NCBI RefSeq assembly: GCF_002104455.1
Contig: NZ_NBOC01000002.1
Location: 290,369-354,368 of the forward strand
Source of the DNA: Colwellia chukchiensis
GTDB taxonomy: Bacteria; Pseudomonadota; Gammaproteobacteria; Enterobacterales; Alteromonadaceae
Reading direction: 5' to 3'
DNA: 64,000 bases
Below the pieces are notes generated by a model that had not been told where the DNA came from, made no database searches, and saw only the letters and a list, made by a program, of their open reading frames with translations. The translations under genes and the position numbers were made by a program. Positions 8,825-18,219 of the stretch are shown in pieces (position 1 is the stretch's first letter; every line of letters begins with the position of its first letter).

Positions 8825-11800
8825 ATGGAAAAGATCCCCTCTTCAATTCAGCCTTATTTAGATGAAATAGCTCAATGCCTATGGAGCAAAAATGCGTCAA
8901 TCATGATAGGTGCAGGGTTTAGCATGAATGCCAAACCAATGTTTGAAAATGCTAAACGGTTTCCTAGTTGGCAAGACTTAGGAAATGTTTTTTATGAAAA
9001 GGTGAGAGGGGAAGAGATAAAAAATGCTAAGTATAATTTTTTCGATCCGTTAAAACTGGCTTATGAAGTCGAGTCAAATTTTGGCCGACCCGTTTTAGAC
9101 TCTATTTTGCGAACAAATATCCCAGATAGTGATTATAAACCGTCAGAGTTGCACCAATCATTGCTTAGTTTGCCTTGGACGGATGTATTTACTACTAATT
9201 ACGATACCTTATTAGAGCGAGCTGCCGAAACTGTAAGTGAACGAAACTACAAAGTAGTTGTTCATAAAGATAATTTGGTCCATTCAATCCCGCCTAGAAT
9301 TGTTAAATTGCACGGCTGTTTTTCAGCATCAACTCCGCTGATCATAAGTGAAGAAGACTATAGAACTTATCCGCAAAAATTTGCACCTTTCGTTAATACA
9401 GTTCAACAAACGCTATTAGAAAATACACTTTGCCTAATAGGCTTTTCTGGAGATGATCCTAACTTTCTCAAATGGATTGGTTGGATTAGGGATAACCTAG
9501 GGGCACAAAATGCGCCAAAAATATATTTGATAGGTGTATTAAATTTATCCACTTCACAAGAAAAAGCGTTAGCTCAATACAATATTACATGTGTTGATAT
9601 GTCAGTATGTGAAGGCGTTGGTGACAAGGATCATCAGGCGGGCATAAAAGCATTTATTGATTACTGTGAATCACGAAAAGATGATGAGACACAAAAGGGC
9701 TGGGAGTTAAGTGGTCAGCATAGTCATTCACGTTTTAACACGACAAGCCTCCCTTCAGATGAAGAATTTCATCAAGAGCTTTCTGAGCTAATTCAGTTAT
9801 GGGAAGGAGAAAGGTGTGCTTACCCTAACTGGTTAGTTGCACCTAATGAATTGAGGCTCAAGTTATGGGCATATACAAAGCATTGGTCGGAAATTTTTAA
9901 TACAAAAATTTCTATATCAACCGATGTACTAAAAGATTTTGTATATGAATTCTTGTGGCGTAAAGAAAAGTCATTATTGCCAATCTTTGACAATGAAGTT
10001 GAACATGTTTTATCAGCAATTGAGCCTGATTTTAGTGATGAGGGTACTTGTGATGAAAGAACGCTTTTTATTTCACTAGCTTTATTGAGGTACTACAGAG
10101 AAGAAGGCAAACGTGAAGATTGGCAAAGCTTCTTCGCTAAGATCACTAAAAAATCTAATGGGGAGCTTCACGCTGATTATTTAACTTATGAAAAAGCTTT
10201 ATTCTTGTTGGTTGACAGTAAAAGTGCAGAATTAACTAATTTATTGTCAAAGTGGAGTGCAGGAAATTCATCCGCAATTTGGATGTATAGAAAAGCAAGC
10301 ATTTTAGCAGAAATAAACAAGTTAATGGATGCGCAAGACACTTTAGAAAAAGCATTGATAAAAACCAGACGGAAAATAAATGCTGTCACATCGATTAACG
10401 ATTATGCGAATGTTTCTCTTGAGTCATATATTCTAGTGTTACTCACCAACGTTAGCCGAGCAATATCTTTTAAGTCTGGAGATTGGTCTTCAAAGTCTAA
10501 GCCGGAGTATGTCGAAAGGTTGAATGATTTAAGGCAGTACCAATGTAATCCTTGGCAAGAAATACAGCTCCTTGAATTGGAAATTAAACACGAACCTGCA
10601 CCACTACAATCAATTTCAGTTGTTAACGGATTCGATATCGGTAGTCAGACTACAACCCATCACTTTTCTGCTGAGCATATTGAAGTACTTAACGCCTTTA
10701 GATTTTTAAGGTTCTTCGAAGATGCTGGACTGCCATTTAGCCTGCCACACATTAATATAGCGGTGACTGGAGCAAACAATGCAATAAAAAGAGTTGCGAA
10801 ATATTCTCCGTTTTGGTCGATGTCAACGATGTTGCGAACCCAAGACAAGAAGAGTACAGAACTAATATTCACGCGAGAGAGTTTATCTGATTTTGATGCA
10901 AACTTTGTCGATAGTTTGGCTAAAAGGTATATCGAACTGTTAAATACGTTTTTAAATGAAGAAACTAGTTTATATGAATATGGTTCAGTTTTGCCAGAAG
11001 CTCTCTCAAGGCTCTGCTGTAAAGCAACTTTGTCAGTTAGAGACGAGTTACTTAATCTAGTATTAAAGATATACAGTAACAAGCCTTCCAGAATGCGATT
11101 CCAATCTATAGATAAGCTTGTTAAGCGGCTAATTAATTCGTTTAGTGATAATGAAATAATAGAGCGTATTCAGAAAATCACTGAAATTGCTTTTTACGTT
11201 GTGGCAAACGATGGTAAAGAAGTAGATCAATTTTCTTGTCCGAATCCTTTCAATTTTTTCCTTGGCATGGCTGGCGATAGAGATAAAAGTGAAAATTTAG
11301 GAATCAAACTCTCATCTGACAAGATAAGAGTTTTCTTAGTTGCGCTTGAGTCCGAAAGAAAAGAGGTTCGTCAAAATGCATGCATAACCCTAATGACTTT
11401 AAACAGTTTGGACTTATTGAATAAAAACCAAGTTAGAAGCTTATTGTCAAAGTTACAAGCTTATCAAGATCAGTATGGTTTACCTGAAAATACTGGTTAT
11501 TATAAATTTGCATTTATTGATTTATTTGGCAGTAAAAGTGGTGTTGAGAAAGGAGTTCGTCAATTTCTAGTTGAGTCTTCTCCACTAATTCAAGCTAAAA
11601 CTAGCAATCCTAAATCTTATACGGTTTCTGGCACTTCAGATCCTTACACCAATGAATTAATTGGCAGTAGTAAATCAATCAACTGGACTAATGAAGAACT
11701 TCACCTTTTCGCTAATAAGCTTATAAATTGGTGGCAATCAGATAGCGTTGTTTTTCAGAAATATGAAAAGGAAAGTGATTTTTTAGGTGAAATGAGACGA

Positions 11801-12421
11801 AGGTTCACTCTTTTTGTCGATGCATTAGATGTCATCGTTGTACAAAATGATCTTGTTGAATATAAAAGGGCAATTTCACAGATTGAATCTGAGTTTAGAG
11901 ATATTGGGTTTAATTATTTAGATTTGAAAGCCGCAACGTTACATTACTTAAACCACAATGAAAGTCAGTTGATACAAGAAATAGAAGAGGCTCTGTCTAC
12001 CTTTGAAGAACGTGAAGTGATGGATGCGTTCTGGGCACTAAATAGACTTTTAACTGGTAATGGCGACATAAACATTAAGTATTATGATGTGCTTGGCACA
12101 TTTATTAAATTTTCAAGAGGACAATATTTAACAAACGCATTTCAGGTCGCGCTAAATGTAGTACGTGCAGAGCGCTTTGTTACTAACTCAGAATTAGAAA
12201 AGTCAGTATTGAATTCTCTTGCTCTTGCAGCCAAGGAATTTAAAAATTTAAAATTTGAAGAGAATTTAGCAGTGAAGGAAACTTCGGCTAGATTGGCTTG
12301 TGAACTATGGCATCATTATAAAAAACTAGACTGTGACACTCCTCCAATCATTGACACTTGGATGCAAATCAGCAAATCCGAAAACGAATTTGCTGAAATA
12401 AAAAATCAATGGAAGGAATAA
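8825..12421 (+). CDS. SIR2-domain protein with long helical C-terminus, probable NADase defence effector
   Basis: A 1198-residue protein whose first ~270 residues form a SIR2-like NAD-binding domain: GAGFS at 29-33, TTNYD at 123-127, KLHG at 161-164 (His163 in the catalytic position) and SGDDPN at 208-213. In bacterial defence systems (ThsA of Thoeris, DSR1/DSR2, SIR2-HerA, short Argonaute-SIR2) this domain destroys NAD+ to stop phage growth. The remaining ~900 residues are mainly helical, probably TPR/HEAT-like repeats, with no transmembrane helix or recognised catalytic motif. The gene starts 5 bases after hsdS and ends 8 bases before hsdR, so it is a true operon member. The placement suggests it guards or is triggered through the type I complex; that is inference. 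It resembles DSR-type proteins in layout but I cannot assign it to a named system. Confidence 0.85.
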   Translation: MEKIPSSIQPYLDEIAQCLWSKNASIMIGAGFSMNAKPMFENAKRFPSWQDLGNVFYEKVRGEEIKNAKYNFFDPLKLAYEVESNFGRPVLDSILRTNIPDSDYKPSELHQSLLSLPWTDVFTTNYDTLLERAAETVSERNYKVVVHKDNLVHSIPPRIVKLHGCFSASTPLIISEEDYRTYPQKFAPFVNTVQQTLLENTLCLIGFSGDDPNFLKWIGWIRDNLGAQNAPKIYLIGVLNLSTSQEKALAQYNITCVDMSVCEGVGDKDHQAGIKAFIDYCESRKDDETQKGWELSGQHSHSRFNTTSLPSDEEFHQELSELIQLWEGERCAYPNWLVAPNELRLKLWAYTKHWSEIFNTKISISTDVLKDFVYEFLWRKEKSLLPIFDNEVEHVLSAIEPDFSDEGTCDERTLFISLALLRYYREEGKREDWQSFFAKITKKSNGELHADYLTYEKALFLLVDSKSAELTNLLSKWSAGNSSAIWMYRKASILAEINKLMDAQDTLEKALIKTRRKINAVTSINDYANVSLESYILVLLTNVSRAISFKSGDWSSKSKPEYVERLNDLRQYQCNPWQEIQLLELEIKHEPAPLQSISVVNGFDIGSQTTTHHFSAEHIEVLNAFRFLRFFEDAGLPFSLPHINIAVTGANNAIKRVAKYSPFWSMSTMLRTQDKKSTELIFTRESLSDFDANFVDSLAKRYIELLNTFLNEETSLYEYGSVLPEALSRLCCKATLSVRDELLNLVLKIYSNKPSRMRFQSIDKLVKRLINSFSDNEIIERIQKITEIAFYVVANDGKEVDQFSCPNPFNFFLGMAGDRDKSENLGIKLSSDKIRVFLVALESERKEVRQNACITLMTLNSLDLLNKNQVRSLLSKLQAYQDQYGLPENTGYYKFAFIDLFGSKSGVEKGVRQFLVESSPLIQAKTSNPKSYTVSGTSDPYTNELIGSSKSINWTNEELHLFANKLINWWQSDSVVFQKYEKESDFLGEMRRRFTLFVDALDVIVVQNDLVEYKRAISQIESEFRDIGFNYLDLKAATLHYLNHNESQLIQEIEEALSTFEEREVMDAFWALNRLLTGNGDINIKYYDVLGTFIKFSRGQYLTNAFQVALNVVRAERFVTNSELEKSVLNSLALAAKEFKNLKFEENLAVKETSARLACELWHHYKKLDCDTPPIIDTWMQISKSENEFAEIKNQWKE

Positions 12422-12429
12422 ATTAAGAA

Positions 12430-15400
12430 ATGACTATCAAGTTTACAGAAGCGCAACTAGAAGCGGCAATTATTGAATTACTAGGTGAACAAGGCTTTCC
12501 TTACGTGCCCGGTAATGAGCTTACTCGCAGTAATACTGAAGTTTTAATTAAAGATGATCTTTGCCAGTTTTTATCTGATAAGTATGAAGCTGACAATATT
12601 ACTGCTGGTGAGATTGATTCAATCATTAAGAAAATTGAGTCTTTGCCAGCTAGTGATTTGTACGACAGTAATAAAACCTTCTGTAAATGGTTAAGTGATG
12701 GCTTTTTGTTAAAACGTGAAGATCACACTCAAAAAGATCTCTATATTCAATTAGTCGATTACACCAACGTTGTTCAAAGCCTGTTACCTGATTTAGTAAA
12801 AGAAAGCGCACCTGAACTACCGAAAGTAGCAGAGCCTTCAGCGGAATACGAAAATCAACCTGCCACATATAACGACACCAATATATACAAGATAGTCAAT
12901 CAGCTTGAAATTGAAGGCGGCTCTTCATCAAACGGACAGGGCGAGAAGCGTATCCCTGATGGTATTTTGTATATCAACGGTTTGCCGTTAGTGGTGTTCG
13001 AGTTTAAAAGTGCTATTCGTGAAGAAGAGGCTTCAATTCATGATGCCTATGTTCAGTTAAATACTCGCTATCGCAGGGACATTCCCGCTCTATTCGTCTA
13101 CAACGCATTTTGTGTTATCAGCGATGGTGTTAACAACAAAATGGGGGGCTTATATGCGCCTTATGAATTCTTCTATGCATGGCGCAAGGTAACGGGTAAT
13201 GAGTCGATAGAAAAAGATGGTATCAATTCGCTGCATACTATGTTGCAGGGATTATTTAATAAAGCTCGCCTACGGGATGTAATTCGCAATTTTATTTATT
13301 TCCCCGATTCATCAAAGGCTGAAGTAAAAATAGTTTGCCGCTACCCGCAGTATTATGCGGCTAGAAAGCTCTACCACAGTATTAAACTCGCGCGTAAACC
13401 TGAGGGCGATGGTAAAGGCGGCACATACTTTGGCGCAACTGGCTGTGGTAAGAGTTTTACCATGCAGTTTCTATCTCGCTTACTAATGAAAAGTGTAGAT
13501 TTTGAAAGTCCAACCATAGTGTTAATTACTGACCGCACCGATTTGGATGATCAGCTATCTCAGCAATTTTCTAATGCAAAAACGTATATTGGTGATCAAA
13601 CTGTTGTAGCTGTTGAAAGCCGCGACCATTTACGTGAACTTCTTCAAGGCCGCAACAGCGGTGGTGTTTTCTTAACGACTATCCACAAGTTTACCGAGGA
13701 TACCAAGTTACTCACTGATAGAAGTAATGTTATTTGTATCTCTGATGAAGCGCACCGAAGCCAAACCAATCTAGACCAGAAGGTTCGAGTGACAGAAAAG
13801 GGTGTTAAGAAGACCTACGGTTTTGCCAAATACCTCCATGACTCATTACCTAACGCGACATTTGTAGGTTTCACTGGAACGCCAGTTGACGCAACGCTAG
13901 ACGTATTTGGTCAGGTTGTTGATGCCTACACCATGACAGAATCTGTGAAAGATGAGATCACTGTTCGAATAGTATATGAAGGTAGAGCAGCTAAGGTCAT
14001 TTTAGATAACGCTAAGCTCGAAGAAATTGAAGCTTACTATCAGCAATGCGCTGATGATGGCAGTAATGAACACCAGATAGAAGAAAGTAAGAAAGCTTCA
14101 GCAAACATGACTTCGATTCTTGGCGACCCAGATCGTATTAGCGCGTTAGCCAAAGACTTTGTTGCTCATTATGAATCGCGCATTGAAGAAGGTTCTACGT
14201 TAAAAGGCAAGGCTATGTTTGTTAGCTCTGCGCGTGAAGTAGCTTATTTATTTTATCAAGAATTAAAAAACCTTCGCCCTGCATGGTTTGAGGTACTTGA
14301 ATGCGAAGAAGGTTTTGAGTTAACCGAGCAAGAACGTAAAAAAATAAAACCAATGGAACGAGTCAAAATGGTGATGACTCGTGGTAAAGATGACCCTAAA
14401 GAGCTATGGGATTTACTAGGCACTAAAGAGTATCGTAAAGAGTTAGATCGCCAATTCAAAAATGGAAAATCTAACTTTAAAATCGCCATAGTGGTTGATA
14501 TGTGGCTAACGGGTTTTGATGTGCCATTCCTCGATACCATCTATATTGATAAGCCAATACAACGCCATAATCTAATTCAAACCATATCGCGTGTTAACCG
14601 TAAGTTTGAAGGTAAAGATAAAGGTCTAGTGGTTGACTATATCGGCATCAAAACGCAGATGAATAAAGCGTTAGCCATGTATTCAAAAACGGATGAAACT
14701 AATTTTGAGGATATTGCTCAGTCCATCATTGTTGTGAAGGATCATTTAGATTTATTGGGCAAACTCATGCATCAATTTGACGAATCGCCATACTTTACTG
14801 GGCAACCAGTTGCTCAACTCAATTGCCTGAATAATGCTGCTGAATTTGTATTGCAAACGCAAAAACTTGAACATCGTTTTATGGCATTAGTAAAGCGATT
14901 AAAAACCGCTTATGACGTGTGCTGTGGTAGTGAAAAACTATCGCAGAAAGAGCGTGATTACATTCACTTCTATTTAGCTGTTCGTTCCATTGTCTACAAG
15001 CTTACGAAAGGCAATGCGCCTGATACTGCACAAATGAATGCCAAGGTACGTGAGATGATTTCAGAAGCACTAAAGAGTGACGGTGTAGAAGAGATTTTTA
15101 AGCTAGGGCAAGGCGAAGATGGTGTTGATATTTTCGATGATGATTACTTAGCAAAAATTGAAAAAATTAAGCTTCCCAATACCAAAATCAAATTACTTCA
15201 GCAAATGTTGGCAAAGGCCATTGGCGAGTTTAAGAAAGTAAATAAGCTAAAAGCGGTCGATTTCTCAGCGCGTTTTAAATCATTGGTTGATAAGTATAAC
15301 GAGCGCAAAGAAGAAGATGTTTTAGTCAGTGAAGTACTTGAAGACTTCTCAGATGAAATCATCAATATGTATCAAGATCTCAAGTCTGAAATGGGTTCAT

Positions 15401-15705
15401 TCGCTGACATGGGTATTAACCTTGAAGAGAAAGCTTTTTACGACATTTTACTGGCACTAGCTATCAAGTATGACTTCCAGTATCCAGAAGACAAGCTTCT
15501 CGATCTAGCCAAAGCAGTGAAAGATGTTGTTGATGACAAGGCTAAATACACTGACTGGAGCCAGCGTGATGATATCAAGGCTGAGCTAAAAGTAGATCTC
15601 ATTATTTTGCTTGCTAGATTTGGCTACCCGCCAGTTGATCGTGATGAGGTTTACAAAGAAATCTTCGAGCAAGCAGAGAATTTTAAAAAGAATCGAGCCG
15701 CGTAA
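12430..15705 (+). CDS. hsdR: Type I restriction-modification system, restriction/translocase subunit HsdR
   Basis: DNA translocase and endonuclease subunit. 1091 residues. The N-terminal nuclease domain contains a PD-(D/E)xK site: PDGIL near residue 176 and FEFKSA near 191. The superfamily 2 motor follows with Walker A GATGCGKS near 334, the DEAH box SDEAHRSQ near 437, FVGFTGTPV and the arginine-finger region QTISRVNRKFEGKDKG. A helical C-terminal domain needed for docking on HsdM completes the protein. All motifs look functional. It follows the SIR2 gene by 8 bases and precedes the DUF262 gene by 40. The order hsdM-hsdS-(cargo)-hsdR is common for type I loci that carry an inserted effector. 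Confidence 0.95.
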   Translation: MTIKFTEAQLEAAIIELLGEQGFPYVPGNELTRSNTEVLIKDDLCQFLSDKYEADNITAGEIDSIIKKIESLPASDLYDSNKTFCKWLSDGFLLKREDHTQKDLYIQLVDYTNVVQSLLPDLVKESAPELPKVAEPSAEYENQPATYNDTNIYKIVNQLEIEGGSSSNGQGEKRIPDGILYINGLPLVVFEFKSAIREEEASIHDAYVQLNTRYRRDIPALFVYNAFCVISDGVNNKMGGLYAPYEFFYAWRKVTGNESIEKDGINSLHTMLQGLFNKARLRDVIRNFIYFPDSSKAEVKIVCRYPQYYAARKLYHSIKLARKPEGDGKGGTYFGATGCGKSFTMQFLSRLLMKSVDFESPTIVLITDRTDLDDQLSQQFSNAKTYIGDQTVVAVESRDHLRELLQGRNSGGVFLTTIHKFTEDTKLLTDRSNVICISDEAHRSQTNLDQKVRVTEKGVKKTYGFAKYLHDSLPNATFVGFTGTPVDATLDVFGQVVDAYTMTESVKDEITVRIVYEGRAAKVILDNAKLEEIEAYYQQCADDGSNEHQIEESKKASANMTSILGDPDRISALAKDFVAHYESRIEEGSTLKGKAMFVSSAREVAYLFYQELKNLRPAWFEVLECEEGFELTEQERKKIKPMERVKMVMTRGKDDPKELWDLLGTKEYRKELDRQFKNGKSNFKIAIVVDMWLTGFDVPFLDTIYIDKPIQRHNLIQTISRVNRKFEGKDKGLVVDYIGIKTQMNKALAMYSKTDETNFEDIAQSIIVVKDHLDLLGKLMHQFDESPYFTGQPVAQLNCLNNAAEFVLQTQKLEHRFMALVKRLKTAYDVCCGSEKLSQKERDYIHFYLAVRSIVYKLTKGNAPDTAQMNAKVREMISEALKSDGVEEIFKLGQGEDGVDIFDDDYLAKIEKIKLPNTKIKLLQQMLAKAIGEFKKVNKLKAVDFSARFKSLVDKYNERKEEDVLVSEVLEDFSDEIINMYQDLKSEMGSFADMGINLEEKAFYDILLALAIKYDFQYPEDKLLDLAKAVKDVVDDKAKYTDWSQRDDIKAELKVDLIILLARFGYPPVDRDEVYKEIFEQAENFKKNRAA

Positions 15706-15745
15706 AGGCTACTTAGAAAAAATTAGTGAATTTTGGAGTTAAAAA

Positions 15746-17593
15746 ATGGATGTTCAACCAGATAATCAGAGTGTAGATAAGCTATTCAGCGGCACGGTTT
15801 ATCATATCGACTTTTATCAAAGAGACTATAAATGGACCGATGTGCCAGTCAAAAGACTTCTCGATGATTTGTTTTATCCATTCTCAAAAACATATCAAGA
15901 TAATGTAGCTCTAGACCCCTCTAAAGAAACGATTGTAGCTAAGTACCCTTGGTATTATTTAAATACATATGTAACGAATACAATTGAGGGGCGTGTTTTT
16001 GTTGTTGATGGTCAACAGCGATTAACAACACTAACCCTGATTTTGATCAAATTAAAGCATTTAGCACAAAAGTTCGATTCTCCAACATGTAACTGGGTTA
16101 GCCAGAAAATTCTTGGTTACTCTGGGATGGATAAAGAATTTTGGATGAATCATATCAACCATGTAGTAACACTTGAGAGCCTTTTTGAAGATGACAGTGA
16201 TTTAAGCCAGATTCCAGATAACTCTGGAATAACAGCTAAAAACATGGTTAAAAATTATAAAGTCATTAGCTCATATTTAGATAAGCAGCTCGATAATAAA
16301 CATCAGTTTGAAACATTTGTGTTCTTTTATTTGTTGCGATTAGTGATTATCAATTTATCAGTGGAACAAACAGATGTTCCTATGGTGTTTGAGGTAATTA
16401 ATGACCGAGGTGTGAAATTAAAGCCTTATGAAATATTAAAAGGCAAGTTGCTGGGGCAAATTGATAAAATCGAGTTAGATAAAAATGATTTCAATGGCCT
16501 TTGGGAAAGGCAAATTCGAAAAGTTAATACCTTTGCTGAAGACGAAATAGATAACTTTTTCCGATACTATCTTAAGGCGAAATTTACGAGCACACGTGCT
16601 CAAGGTCAGGCTTTTGATGGTGATTATCACCGGGAAATGTTCTCTTCAAATATGAATGACAAGCTTAATCTTGAACATAATTCATCTAATGTAAAAACAT
16701 TCCTAAATAATGATTTCAGATATTTTAGTGAACTATACGCGAAAGTTTGGAAAGCAAGCGAAACCTTTGATACTTCGCTACCAGAAGTTTTTCACAATAA
16801 GCTAAATGATTTAGACAGTCAGTTTCATTTGATACTTGCGGCCTGTGCTGTTGATGACCCACTAGAAGTGGATAAAATCCGAGCTGTGGCAAATGAACTT
16901 GATAGGCTATTTACTTTATCTCAATTACAAAGTGGATATGATAGTAATCGATTCGCAGTTGAAATTGCGATTATCGCAAACAAATTAACCACTGCTGATA
17001 TAAGTGAATATAGAGATATCTTTGATGCTTCCCTGTTAAAGTTATTAAGTGATCAATTAGCTGATCACGTATCCGAACCATTTAGATATACCCTCTTTAA
17101 AAATGCTTCTGTAGCAAATTTAAATAAACGCTTTACTCGTTATTTCTTCTCACGTGTCGAAAACTTTGTCGCCAATGCGATGAAACAAAAAATGCGTCAC
17201 GGACTGGAAGATCTTGTGCGAAAAACAGGACCTGTAAATGGTTTCCATGTAGAGCACATAATATCTAGAAATGATGAAAACTTAGTGCTTTTTAATGGTG
17301 ATGAAGAACTATTTGAAACTGAAAGAAATAGGTTAGGTGGGATACTTCTATTGAAGGGCAGAGATAATATTTCTAGTAACAATGAAGTGTTCAGTCAAAA
17401 ATTGAAAACCTATGGAAATAGTTTGTATTGGAATGAAACGTTAAGAGAAGATTGTTATAAGAGTAAGTTAGATTTTACGAGTTATATCTCAAAGCATGAG
17501 TTGCCATTTAGCCATTACAGTCAATTCGGTCCTGATGAATTAGAAGCTCGTCATCAGTTATTATTTGAGATATCCAAATTAATTTGGACTTAA
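15746..17593 (+). CDS. DUF262-DUF1524 protein, GmrSD-like nuclease
   Basis: A 615-residue fusion of a DUF262 domain and a DUF1524 domain, the arrangement of the modification-dependent (type IV) enzymes GmrSD and BrxU. The N-terminal half has the ParB/DNase-type signature DGQQR at residues 88-92 and the FEVINDRGVKLKPYEILKG block. The C-terminal half has an HNH-type core: HVEHI near residue 500 followed by RNRLGGILLL and the NISSNN segment. GmrSD enzymes hydrolyse nucleotides and cut phage DNA carrying modified bases. GGAG 8 bases before the ATG serves as ribosome-binding site, and the gene sits 40 bases after hsdR on the same strand, so it probably closes the operon. A type IV-like partner would cover phages whose modified bases escape the type I system. 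Confidence 0.88.
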   Translation: MDVQPDNQSVDKLFSGTVYHIDFYQRDYKWTDVPVKRLLDDLFYPFSKTYQDNVALDPSKETIVAKYPWYYLNTYVTNTIEGRVFVVDGQQRLTTLTLILIKLKHLAQKFDSPTCNWVSQKILGYSGMDKEFWMNHINHVVTLESLFEDDSDLSQIPDNSGITAKNMVKNYKVISSYLDKQLDNKHQFETFVFFYLLRLVIINLSVEQTDVPMVFEVINDRGVKLKPYEILKGKLLGQIDKIELDKNDFNGLWERQIRKVNTFAEDEIDNFFRYYLKAKFTSTRAQGQAFDGDYHREMFSSNMNDKLNLEHNSSNVKTFLNNDFRYFSELYAKVWKASETFDTSLPEVFHNKLNDLDSQFHLILAACAVDDPLEVDKIRAVANELDRLFTLSQLQSGYDSNRFAVEIAIIANKLTTADISEYRDIFDASLLKLLSDQLADHVSEPFRYTLFKNASVANLNKRFTRYFFSRVENFVANAMKQKMRHGLEDLVRKTGPVNGFHVEHIISRNDENLVLFNGDEELFETERNRLGGILLLKGRDNISSNNEVFSQKLKTYGNSLYWNETLREDCYKSKLDFTSYISKHELPFSHYSQFGPDELEARHQLLFEISKLIWT

Positions 17594-17613
17594 TGTTCGA
17601 AGTTGAAAGTCCA

Positions 17614-17931
17614 TTACATAGTAACAATAGGTAAGCCCTTTAACGCGTTAATTTGTTCAGGACTGAAACCTTGCCTTAGTAAAGAAAAATAGCGAAGTTC
17701 TATGGTACTTCGCTTACCTTCACCTAAAACTTGGTAAACGCTATCTGTGACTGTTTTGATCAAACATGTATAAGTATTGAAGTGGGTGATACGTGAAGTA
17801 CAGATATAATGACCCGGCTGGAAGCGATTGCGAGTATCTATAATACACGTACAAAAAAGAACGTCACCGACTGATTGACCTTTTTCATCAATAACGGTGA
17901 CGATTTGCCATTCGGAGACTACGGTGTTCAT
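17614..17931 (-). CDS. Small protein of unknown function at the transposon edge
   Basis: 105 residues, convergent with the DUF262 gene and separated by 20 bases. Not recognised. The composition looks like a real folded protein: an N-terminal beta-rich part (WQIVTVIDEKGQSVGDVLFC), a GHYICTSRITHF block and a C-terminal LLRQGFSPEQINALKGL helix. Cysteines at 28, 30, 43 and 55 could bind metal, though no clear pattern is present. Small proteins of this kind with a regular basic-hydrophobic alternation are common in integrative elements. It is the last sizeable gene before the repeats at 18102-18219 that I read as the transposon end. Confidence 0.55.
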   Translation of the reverse strand: MNTVVSEWQIVTVIDEKGQSVGDVLFCTCIIDTRNRFQPGHYICTSRITHFNTYTCLIKTVTDSVYQVLGEGKRSTIELRYFSLLRQGFSPEQINALKGLPIVTM

Positions 17932-18015
17932 GAATTGCTTCCCACTAACTAAGGTTTGGTTTATTAATAGTAGGATCTATCGAATTAAAAACATACCCCA
18001 AAGCATGGAGGTAAT

Positions 18016-18081
18016 ATGGAGCAATTTGTACACGGGTATTATCGTCATTACAGAATGGATTGTTGTTCAGAAGTCAGCTAA
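18016..18081 (+). CDS. Possible 21-residue peptide gene with strong ribosome-binding site
   Basis: ATG 18016 is preceded by GGAGGT (18007-18012) with ideal spacing, and the frame runs 21 codons (starting MEQFVHGYYRHYR) to a TAA. It lies in the 17932-18101 gap beside the transposon end. The only support is the ribosome-binding site, so this may be chance or the remnant of a longer gene. Confidence 0.25.
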   Translation: MEQFVHGYYRHYRMDCCSEVS

Positions 18082-18101
18082 TATGGTAATAACATACAAA
18101 T

Positions 18102-18219
18102 TATTTTGACAGCATATGCATTATTTTCACCCTTTTTTGACAAAGCACTTGTTGAATATTAAAAAATTGGAATCAGAGACATCAGTAAAATCAATGGGTC
18201 CAGCTTATGCTTTTTGACA
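18102..18219 (-). mobile_element. Probable end of the Tn7-like transposon with three TnsB-type repeats
   Basis: Read on the minus strand, TGTCAAAA occurs three times: complement of 18102-18111, of 18133-18142 and of 18211-18219. Tn7- and Tn5053-like ends begin 5'-TGT and carry several spaced TnsB-binding repeats of this size. The outermost copy would place the terminus at 18219, reading inward TGTCAAAAAGCATAAGC. The five bases 18220-18224 (TCTTT) would then be one copy of the target duplication. The opposite end lies outside the window, so neither the matching inverted repeat nor the duplication can be confirmed. The boundary fits the switch from defence cargo to housekeeping genes. Confidence 0.5.

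Noticed and set aside
10660-11082. 140-residue minus-strand ORF inside the SIR2 gene
   Set aside because: Antisense to a well-supported gene, Ser/Leu-rich without family features, no ribosome-binding site.
17897-18109. 70-codon plus-strand ORF near the transposon end
   Set aside because: Overlaps the 5' part of the minus-strand gene, has no ribosome-binding site and no protein-like pattern; the short ORF at 18016 in another frame has the better signal.
1-18219. CRISPR array or cas genes belonging to the Tn7-like element
   Set aside because: No regularly spaced direct repeats and no Cas motifs were seen in the visible part; they could still lie to the left of the window.
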